Positions 52,201-61,014 of a stretch of 64,000 bases of DNA are shown here, in pieces. Within the stretch, counting starts at the first letter, position 1. Every line of letters starts with the position of its first letter. The stretch is from Acanthamoeba lenticulata (Eukaryota > Discosea > Longamoebia > Acanthamoebidae): contig NAVB01000225.1 in assembly GCA_002179805.1 (NCBI GenBank), positions 1 to 64,000 on the forward strand, written 5' to 3'. Both the position numbers and the translations under genes were made by a program. The notes under the pieces are model-generated. The model was not told the DNA's origin. It did not search any database and saw nothing but the letters and a program-made list of their open reading frames with translations.

Positions 52201-53735
52201 TTACGGCATTCCAAAGAGTGTGGCGGGGAAAGTGAGGACGTGGAGGTCGTTGAGGGTGGCCATGTCGATCAGTCCGTCCGGCCGCACCGTTTCGCCACCG
52301 AACAGAACCACGCTTCTCCCGTCAGCCAGCACCACCAACGAGTGCCCTGTGCAAGAAGGGAAGAGGAAGGCAAGTTAATCTCCATCGCGGCGCTGTGTCT
52401 CCCCCAGTGGTGCGAGAACGCACCCGCACGCGGGGCCGGGCCGGTGTCGCTTGTTGGCATCAGTTGCGTCCACGTTCCCTGGACCGTGTCAAACACTGCG
52501 CACAAGTCGCGTGTGAGATGTGTGGGAGTGGACAGAGGCTCCTGTTGGCAGAAGAGGCAGCACCGTGCGTGTCGCCGTGCAGGCGATCGGGCGTGCAGCC
52601 GCCAAACAGGACGATGAAGCGCTCGGCCACCACAGCACAGGCGTGACCCGAACGTCGTGTGGGCCACACGGCCTCTCCGCCGGCAGGCGGGGCGATCGTG
52701 CTCCACTGGTTCGACCCGATATCATACACGAACACTTCGTGCTCCTCTTCGGTCCCGCCGATGACGAACAGCCTGAGCCGATGTCCGTTAGGCGATGATT
52801 TCTGAGGACGTCAAAGGTACCGCACAAGTACCTGTGGCCAACCAGCGTGGCTGTACCGCAGTCGCGCGGCGTCGGGGCCTGCCCGCCCGGTCGAAGCTCC
52901 TGCCACCGCGCCCGGACCTCGCCTTCACCGCCAGATGCCCGAGGCTGCGTCTCGAAGTGCAGGAGGTGGAGGTCGTTGAAGGCCTTGCGGTCGTTCTTGC
53001 CGCCAAACACCAGCACGGAGCCGTCGGGCAGCGCAACAGCCTCAGCCGCGAAGCGTGGTCCTGGGCCGTCGCCCTCACATACGACCGCCTGCCAGCGCTG
53101 CGCATCTGGCAATCAAACGAAGTCGTGAGTGAATCGAGAGAAATCAAGAGGCCGACAGAGGGGTGCACCTGTGTCAAACAGGTAGAGGTCGTCAAAGACG
53201 TCATCGTCATCATGGCCACCGCGAATTAGGAGGAAGTTGGGTTCAATCCTGCACATCGAGTGCAAGAACCGGCCTGGGGGGTGTAACCGCTGGATAAGCT
53301 CATGACGCAATGATACGTTCAACTTACGTATGGAGAGGCCACCGCACCCTTGGGCGGCAACGTTGTTTCAGGCAGCGACTGCCACTCGGCAGAGTAGCCG
53401 TGTGGTGCGTCATGGACTCGCCGAAGCGAGCAAGTCCACACCTCGGTCGGGTAGTCGTATCCGTCCGCGAAAGAACCGTCCCTTCCTGTTGTTTGTTAAA
53501 ATACAAGAAAAAGAAAAAGAAAAAAGGGAAAGAACAGGGGCAGGACAAACAAGTGCGCACCACCAAAGAGGAAGAAGCCCCCTTTCGGGCAAGGTGCGAG
53601 GGTTTGGCCCCAACGCGTTTGTGGCTGCCCAGCATTCTCTTCCTCGTCTTCGGCATTGTGCGGGTCGTCGCGTCCTGCAAGGCAGGTATCCCAGATGGTC
53701 GTAGAGTAGAGCAATTCAGGCGCGTCTTTGTCCAT
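52201..53735 (-). CDS. Kelch-repeat beta-propeller protein
   Basis: About six exons from MDKDAPELLYSTTIWDTCLA. Kelch units are seen in each: GGFFLFGGRDGSFADGYDYP, then FLLIRGGHDDDDVFDDLYLF, ALPDGSVLVFGGKNDRKAFN, HACAVVAERFIVLFGGCTPD, and GHSLVVLADGRSVVLFGGET followed by ATLNDLHVL before the stop. The repeated pattern of hydrophobic run, GG, then WxxL/LHxL predicts a five- to six-bladed propeller. No BTB, F-box or catalytic domain is found, so it is a probable interaction module of unknown partner. The final residues are FPATLFGMP. The 3' end lies 147 bases from the PPR stop (convergent). Confidence 0.8.
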
Positions 53736-53925
53736 TTTTATGGGGCTTCGTCAAAAAAACGTATATTTTCTAATTTCCGGGATCTTCCAGGTAAGGGAGG
53801 TTGTTCTTGTTCTCCAAGAAGCCTAAATTGGATGGATTCCCCGGTTGGTGATTGTTAGTGTTTTAGTCAGTTCGATAACAGTGAGCTATTAAACAAAGCA
53901 AAAGACCGCTATTCAGCAAGCACAC

Positions 53926-54631
53926 ATGAGCCAAATCCCTTACAGCTGTCAGAGCTTCTTCTCACCCGATCTCTTCCATGGCTCGGCCGCACTCGTCGTG
54001 CTCCTCTACCAGGTAAGTCCGTTTGTTCCATCTTACCAAGTACACAGTCGTTTTGACCTTGCAAGCTTCGCCTTTCTTTAGGGCAAGCATCACCACCAAC
54101 GAACACAGATCGACGACCCGTTGCCGTTTCAGGAGGTTATGTCGTCCGTGAAAGGCGAGCAAAAGTGCAATGGAGATGATGATCAACTGCATCACCAACA
54201 AAGTAGCTGGCCCTACTCCACCTCATTCGCGCACAACAAACCCATAACGAAGGAGCCAAGAGTGCGAGAATCAGACAAGAGGATGATCATCAAGTCGTGC
54301 AAGTGCTGTGGTACCAACACAACACACCAGTGGCGATCGGGACCCCAGGGCCGAGCAACGTACGTGAAGTCCTTCTCGTCTTCTTCTTGTTTCGTTTCCG
54401 TTGTTGGTGCTGATCCGCAACAACAACACCAACAGGTTGTGCAACGCCTGTGGCCAACGACACCGACGACATCTCGCTCGCCGGGCCAGATCCCAAGAGA
54501 GCACCCCAACGACGACGATCAACACACCGAACCAGAGCCCACCGCAGCGCTGCGCTTCCTCGAGGTCACCATCGCCTTCATCCCCCCCTCAGCCGTGCGA
54601 ACGAGGCAGCATCCAGTTCGTGCTAAATTGA
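53926..54631 (+). CDS. GATA-type zinc finger protein
   Basis: Three exons. From ATG 53926 (MSQIPYSCQSFFSP) exon 1 ends LLYQ with a GTAAGT donor; exon 2 holds a His/Gln-rich stretch and the first half of the finger CKCCGTNTTHQWRSGPQGRA; exon 3, joined after an intron at 54359-54435, begins TLCNACGQRHRRHLARRARS. Together this is a complete CxxC-x18-CxxC GATA finger with the usual basic tail, which binds GATA sites in DNA. The C-terminus is Ser/Pro-rich and ends QFVLN. A single finger with 18-residue loop resembles fungal, plant and social-amoeba types. It is a likely nuclear transcription factor. The gene starts 190 bases from the divergent kelch gene. Confidence 0.85.
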
Positions 54632-54877
54632 TCAAAAAGCAGAAGAAGACAAAACGAAAGGGATGAAGGAATCAACGTGAGCTTGTTTCTTCTTCTTGTC
54701 GTGAGGGTGATGTTACACTTTACAGGGTGAAGGAGGGGAAGGGCAGAAAGAAGGCGGTTGTGGCTCACGATGAACCCCCTCACTTTGTGTCGGTCGTTGT
54801 CGTTGTCGGGAAGGAGAGGAAGAAGAAGAAGGAGATGAAGAAGAAGAAGGAGAAGAAGGAGAAGGTCGGTTTTCCGC

Positions 54878-56260
54878 TCAAAAGTCCATCCAGGAGTCAT
54901 CGTCGTCCTCCCATTCGCCCCCAGTGGCGTCCTGGCCATAGACCGAGTAGCACATGCCCTGCCTGCGCGACGTCAGCGCGTTCTGGATGGCGTCGACGAT
55001 GGTGGTCTCCTCCTGCTGCGAGATGTTGGTCAGGTCGGGCGTCTTGAGCGCGTTGGCCTTGGCCTGCAGCAGCGCCGCCAAGTCGGCCCCGCTGGGCGGA
55101 GCCGCGGGCGCCGGCGGCCCACCGGCGCCGCCGCCGATGGGCGAGCCGTCCGTGTTTCGGAGGCCGCTCTCGGTCACGGTCTCGTGGTTGCCGTACTCGG
55201 TGAAGGTGACCGCGTAGTACGTCACGCCGTCCTGCTCGCTGACCGAGTCGACCACCGCATTGTACCTGAACAACCAGGACGCGACGCACAAAGCAACACG
55301 TCGTCAGGTCTTCGCTTCTTCTTCTTCTTCTTCTTCTCTGCGTGCAGCGATGCGCGGGACGAGCCGCACCAGTTGCCGTCCTCGCTCCACAGGGCCTGGC
55401 CCGCGAAGCCCGCCTCGACGGCCGTGCGCGGGGGCAGCGGCGGAGGCGCACCGCCGCCCGGGGCCGGAGGGGCCGCCGGCGCGCGCGGGGACACCATCAT
55501 GGGCGGAGGCGGCGCCGCGGGCGGGGCCGGCGGGGCCGGAGGAGGCGGCGGTCCCGCGAGGCCCGCTGCTGCACGGCAGAAAGCGATGCCACAAACCAAG
55601 GTCAAAATGAAGCAAATGAAGAATGAAAAAGGTTGCGGGGAGGGGGCGTACAGGGCGGCGCAGGTGGTGCGCCGTAGACCGACTGGCGGACGGCGTTGAG
55701 GATGACCTTGCGGGTCTCGGGGTCCTGAAAAAAAAACATATAATTAAAACGACTTAAAAAAAAATGAAGCGACACTACGCGAGTCCCTGGGAGCTCTGAA
55801 GAAGACAAGAAGAGAAGAGGGAGGAGAGGGGGGGGGCGACAAGGAGAAGTCCTCGTGGTGGGTAAGGACGTGCCTGAAGCTCGCTCTTCTTGACACCAGC
55901 CTCCATGAACAAGCGTTTCCATTCTGCAGGGATGTTGCGCACCTGAGCGGGGAAGGCGAGTGGATGAAATGGATTAGCCCACAAAGATCGAGAAAAGAAG
56001 ACGTAACAAAGCCAGGCCTCTCGTACCTCAAAGCCGTGATCCATGTCCCAACCAACGTGGGTGTCATGGGAAAAGTTGGTGGGCCCACTGATCACAGCAC
56101 CCACAAAGCCCTTGCCTCGCTTCTTGAGCTCCTTGGCCTCTTTCTTCTTCTGCTCCTTCATCTCCTTCTCCTTTTCCTTGATCTTCTTCCGTTCTTCCTT
56201 GTACCGCTGCTTGGCTGCCTTCTTATCAAGCGTCACGTCTGCGCTCGAGCCGTTCATCAT
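54878..56260 (-). CDS. CRIB (p21-binding) - polyproline - Tudor protein with acidic tail
   Basis: Five exons. From MMNGSSADVTLDKKAAKQRY comes a long Lys/Glu helix, then the CRIB motif ISGPTNFSHDTHVGWDMDHG, which binds GTP-loaded Rac/Cdc42, and IPAEWKRLFMEAGVKKSEL as in PAK and WASP. A proline-rich section (PPPPPAPPAPPAAPPPP and similar) able to bind profilin or SH3 domains follows. Next is a Tudor-like domain (ALWSEDGNWYNAVVDSV; YYAVTFTEYGNHETV), related to that of SMN. The C-terminus ends GGEWEDDDDSWMDF, which resembles the acidic Arp2/3-binding tip of WASP proteins. A helical ALLQAKANALKT stretch might take the place of a WH2 motif but does not match well. Likely a Rac effector at sites of actin assembly. 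Confidence 0.8.
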
Positions 56261-56604
56261 CTTGTCCTGATCTTTGAACTATGTGTGTTGTGTGGAACGT
56301 GCGGCCCGCTTTGGCTTTAAACTGGGCTGCAAAAAGTTGGAACACGAGGCAGCTGCTCTGTGTGCGGAGCCTCAACTGTGGCCTACCCGAACAACAGGTA
56401 ATAATTGCCATAATTAATTTTTGTTTTCGATCGGAGAAAATAACGGAGAAAATGGCAAACAGGAAAAGTATGCCAACTGGCCTTGCTCAAGTACCTGGCA
56501 CTGGAGTGGCAACAGCAGGTTCCCTGCTCAGGCAGCTTGCAAGGTTGGTTCAACGTTTTTGGGTTGACTCACAAGTACAAATTAAGAAAAGAAAATAAAC
56601 AATT
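56261..56604. other. Short intergenic region
   Basis: About 340 bases between the start of the CRIB-Tudor gene and the 3' end of the WD40 gene, both on the minus strand. It should hold the CRIB-Tudor promoter. The open plus-strand frame here has no recognisable motif. Nothing else seen. Confidence 0.4.
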
Positions 56605-59118
56605 TCAAAAATGTGTTCCAGTCCGCGTTTTTTTTGCGTTCTCGCTTGACCGGTGGCGCAGGAGGTGGATCGTGCAGTCGGAAGAACATGTGGCGAGAAG
56701 TCCGCTCTCGGCGCTCCAGGCAAGGCCCTCCACCGAGCCCGTGTGAAGCTTGCCCACCCACCGCTCTGCTCGTCCGCCTGCGGCCACGCTCCACACGGCC
56801 ACTGTGGACGCACCAAGCCACACAATCAGATCAGGGGATCCATTGAAGGGAGAAAGAGAAAATCGTACTGGCGCCGTTCTGGGTCACGCAACAGAGCTTG
56901 TTGCCGCGCGGCTGGAGGGCCATGTAGGTCAGCGTGTGCCACTCGTGGATAGCGTCTCCCGTAGCAAACTCGTGCATGAGCTCCCACGTTCGTGCGTTCC
57001 ACACCATCACTCGCATATCGTCAGCACACGTGGCGAGCACTTCATGCTCCTCTTCTTCTTTCACCTCGTTATAGGCCGCCGTCCTCGGCCATCTCATGTA
57101 CTGCCAGTCGATGCCGGTGACGGCGGTCGTGTGGCCGGTGAGGGTGCGCAGCTTGGCCCCATCCGACAGGCGCCAGATGGAGGTCTGCTGGTCCTCGGAG
57201 CATGTGGCGATGGCCGAGCCGTCGGGCGACCACGCCAGCGACCAGATCTCGGCAAACAGCCCAATCGAGCCAAACTGCAGGTTCTGCGGACCGGCGATGG
57301 GCTGGTGCGCCTTGAAGCTCAGCACCTCCTCAAAGCACGCTGCTTGCGGCGCATCGGCGGCGGTGTTGACGAGTCGCATGACGTGGAGCGAGCCGTCGGT
57401 GGTGGCGGCAGCCAGCAGTCGGGGCTCGTCGCCGTGCTCCCAGCGCATGCAGGTCACCGTGTCCCCGAGCGACGCCACCAGCCAGGGCTCGGCCTCTGGA
57501 GAAGGAAACCCATGGGCCACGCTTATGTCAGTCAGGAATGGCCACAAAACAAGAGAGCAGGACAGTAGCGCCGAACCAGGCGTGAACGGGTCCCACGAGT
57601 AGACTTGGCCGTCCACGCAGCCAATGAGGACATGAGGCGCTCGACCATGGCTGGCGCCCGGTTTGGTGGTTCGATCCGTTGACGGCCGGCGCCAGCAGAT
57701 CGAGCGCACCGGGAGGAGGGAGGGCACGCGCGTGGAGGCCACCGGCAGGTGTGACCCGACGTCCCACACGAGGACATTGCCCGCAAAGTCGCCCACGGCC
57801 ACCTGCGTCCCCTCGCGGTTGAAGTCCAGCCCTGGGGAGCCCCGTTGGTCAGCAAGTTGGTCAAACGAGATTTAATAATAACAAAGAGCAGCAGGCACGC
57901 ACCGCAGCATGTCATCCCATGAAAGGTCATGTGACGCGCAGGGCGGGTCCCGTTGGTGAGCGGGCATGCATGAATGCCGGCCTCGTTGACGACCCAGGCC
58001 TCCTGGAGGTCGTCATCGCAGTCGACGTAGTAAATCGAGCCGCTAGTCATGCCCTCGAGCACGTACTCGGCGTGGAGTCGGTCGCGGTCCCACACGGTCA
58101 CGCGGGCGTTGTCACCGGGGCACAGCAGCCGACCGCCCGACTTGAGCGCAAGGCATTTGATGAGACCCGATCCGGCCGAGGCGTCGACCGTCCAGAGGGT
58201 GTCCAGCGTGCGCATGTCGATCACCTCCACCTTCCGCCCAGCGAGCGCCAGCGCCATCCGCGTGGGAGGCGTCGCGGTGGATGAAGCGCTGGTGGCGTCT
58301 ATTGCCACCTGCTCCTTGGTCACCGCGCTGACGGACACAAGCGCGTCGCGGCCACGGTCGGCTGGGCTCGCCAGGAGTCGACGCTTTAACACGCGGCATT
58401 CACGACTGGCCTCGTCGACTTGGAGCAGGTGAAGCTCCGTCTCGTGCGTCATCGTTGTTGTGGACGCCGGGGTGGAGTGGCGGGACGTGCGCGGCGGTTG
58501 GCGTACAGCTACCAAGAGCGAGCCGGCGTGAGGGTCTTGTTGGCCACCACCATCATCACCACGACCGACCCACTCGACAAAGGTGTAGTCTTGACCCTCA
58601 CCAAACTCCAAGACCTTCACGAGGCGCAGCTGGTGATGCTCTTTATCACTGCCGCGGTAGACTTTGAAGAGGGTGGCCACGCCCCCAGCGTGTTCGGAGG
58701 TCGTGACGATACGCTGTCCGCAGGCGGAGATGGCCGCGTGGGTGACCTTCACCTTGCGTGTCGCGTGATGCGAGCGGTCGAGCAGGTTCCAGTCGTGGTC
58801 CCACAGGGCTACCTCGCCAGCCTCAGACGCGGTGAAGACGAAGTCGTTGGTCTTGAGCATGCAGGTGACGATATCACTGTGGGGGCGGAAGAACCTCACG
58901 CGCTCCTGTCGATCGATGTCCCACCTCACCACATTGCAGCCTAGAGGCACGTCGACGTAAACGGGCTCTAAAGCAGGAAAGGCACTGTGAGGGTCTTGAA
59001 ACTGCTGACCGTGGCGCCTGTGCGCGATGTCGAGAGGGGATGGCCAGCAGGAGCAGTAGCGAGCGGTGCCAACACCGAACGAATTAACAATGTGCAGGTC
59101 ATATTGTTCTTCCTCCAT
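56605..59118 (-). CDS. WD40-repeat protein
   Basis: Four or more exons; the first (59118 to about 57905) is long. From MEEEQYDLHIVNSFGVG the protein shows WD repeats spaced by 40-60 residues: GCNVVRWDIDRQERVRFF, HSDIVTCMLKTNDFVFTASE, AGEVALWDHDWNLLD, NARVTVWDRDRLHAEYVL, GDFAGNVLVWDVGSHL, DGQVYSWDPFTPG, AEIWSLAWSPDGSAIATCSE, GHTTAVTGIDWQYM, ADDMRVMVWNARTWEL, and in the last exon STVAVWSVAAGG and EGLAWSAESGLLATCSSDCT. Two seven-bladed propellers could fit. No other domain is present; the role is unknown. The last intron's exact edges near 56820-56875 are uncertain. Confidence 0.75.
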
Positions 59119-59358
59119 GGCGTGATTGAGTGAAAGTGGCGTGGTCTCTTCCGGCAGCGAACCTCATCTCATCTTCACCTCTTTCTTGTTTAGTGAAGAA
59201 TTTTAAAAATTTTCACATTTTATCTTCGGGTCGAAGTACTTTCCGAAATTGTTTGGCAAACCGAGAACCAATATTGACTGCAACACAAGCCCCATCCCGT
59301 ACGACGGGACCACACCCGCTGCACAACCGCAACCGGTTCAAGCCGAACGAACGAGAAT
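59119..59358. promoter_or_regulatory. Divergent promoter region between WD40 gene and GalT
   Basis: Two outward-pointing start codons lie only 240 bases apart, so the promoters overlap. An AT-rich patch is at about 59190-59225. No specific site recognised. Confidence 0.4.
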
Positions 59359-60887
59359 ATGCTGTCCCGGCCAGGCCACTCCGCAGGCGACGACCTTCGA
59401 CTTGCTCCTGCCCTTCTCAAGATGAGGACAGATGAAGAAATCGAAGCTGAAGAGGCCGCGGAACGATTGAAGGAGAGCTTCAACGAGCGGCCGCACCGGC
59501 GCTTCAACCCGCTCACTCGCTCGTGGGTCCTCTGCTCGCCTCACCGTGCCAAGCGGTTCGTGACGATGCCCTTTCCTTCCCACCATGGGTGACCTCGCAG
59601 CACGCACTTATGAATCCCACTTGCGTTGATCTGCTGCTTTCACAGGCCGTGGCTCGGCGCAGTGGAGAAGACGGAAACAGCCCAGCTGCCGTCCTACGAT
59701 CCCTCCTGCTACCTCTGCCCCGGCAACACGCGCGCGACCAACGGCACGGTACGACCACCGCCTCATGTAGTATCATAAATATAATTTATATCCTCTCGTG
59801 TTATTCTTTATTTATTTTTTAATTTAATAATAATAAAAAAATAATATTTCTCACGTCTTACGAATTGTAAACTTCACTTGAGTGCAGGTGAACGAGAAGT
59901 ACGAGGGCACGTTTGTGTTCGACAACGACTTCCCGTCGGTGCGCAGCGGGGATGGTGACTTCGTGCAGCTCAACGAGGACGACCTCTTTGTCGCCCAGTC
60001 CAACCGCGGTGCGCTCCTCCTTGGCGTCACGGCGCACTTGCTCGGGCTGCTGCTGACGTCAGCCTATTTCTGCGGACACGGCAGGCGTGTGCAAGGTCAT
60101 CTGCTTCTCGCCCAAGCACAACGTGACGCTGCCCGACATGACGGTGCCCGAGATCGTCGAGGTCGTGCGCGTGTGGCGGCGCGAGTACGAGGCCCTGGGC
60201 CAGCTCGACTACATCAACTACGTGCAGATCTTCGAGAACAAGGGCAGCATGATGGGCTGCTCCAACCCGCACCCGCACTGCCAGATTTGGGCCACGGAGG
60301 CCGTGCCCGACGAGCTGGCCAAGGAGCTGGACTCGTTCGCCCACTGGCGCGCGACCAAGGGCGAGGCCTCGCCGTGCCTCCTCTGCACCTACATCGAGCG
60401 CGAGCGCGCCCGCGCCAGCGAGCGCATCGTGTGCAGCAACGAGTCGTTCACGGCCCTCGTGCCCTTCTGGGCCGTGTGGCCCTTTGAGATGATGGTCGTG
60501 CCCCACCACCGGCATCTGAGCGCCCTCACCCAGCTCACGGCCGACGAAGAGCGCGACCTGGCCGACATCATCAAGCAGGTCACCACCAAGTACGACAACC
60601 TGTTCGAGTGCCACTTCCCCTACTCGATGGGCATCCACCAGGCGCCCACGACCGCCACCGCTGCCGACAGCCAGCAGCGACCAGAGCAGCAGGGCGAGCA
60701 TGACGGGTTCCACATGCACATGCACTTCTACCCGCCGCTGCTCCGGTCAGCCACGGTGCGCAAGTTCCTCGTGGGGTACGAGCTGTGCGGCGAGCCCCAG
60801 CGCGATATGACGCCCGAGCAGGCCGCGACGCGCCTGCGCGACCTCCCCTCAGTCCTCTATCGCGCCCAGCAACAGCAGCAGCCCTGA
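59359..60887 (+). CDS. galT: Galactose-1-phosphate uridylyltransferase
   Basis: Four exons. From ATG 59359 ([20 protein letters not shown]) or the in-frame ATG 59422 the protein leads into [33 protein letters not shown] (zinc-binding CxxC), [53 protein letters not shown] with the catalytic [19 protein letters not shown], and [16 protein letters not shown], then [14 protein letters not shown]. This is the complete order of Leloir-pathway GalT, which transfers UMP from UDP-glucose to galactose-1-phosphate. The third intron (about 59746-59887) is AT-rich with many T runs. The last exon is the longest; the C-terminus is Gln-rich (RAQQQQQP). Cytosolic. Confidence 0.93.
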
Positions 60888-61014
60888 TCAGGGCCTGGTT
60901 CTCCAGACCTATCGCCAGGTTCCCCATAAAGCGCGACACCAGCTTGCCGCGAATGCACTTGGGGGTTGTTGCAACTTATTCTCGTTTTTGTTGAAAGGCA
61001 AAGGCAACCCACAC

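Noticed and set aside
55184..55699. Plus-strand Gly/Ala/Pro-rich frame opposite the CRIB-Tudor gene
   Set aside because: It is the complement of the polyproline coding stretch.
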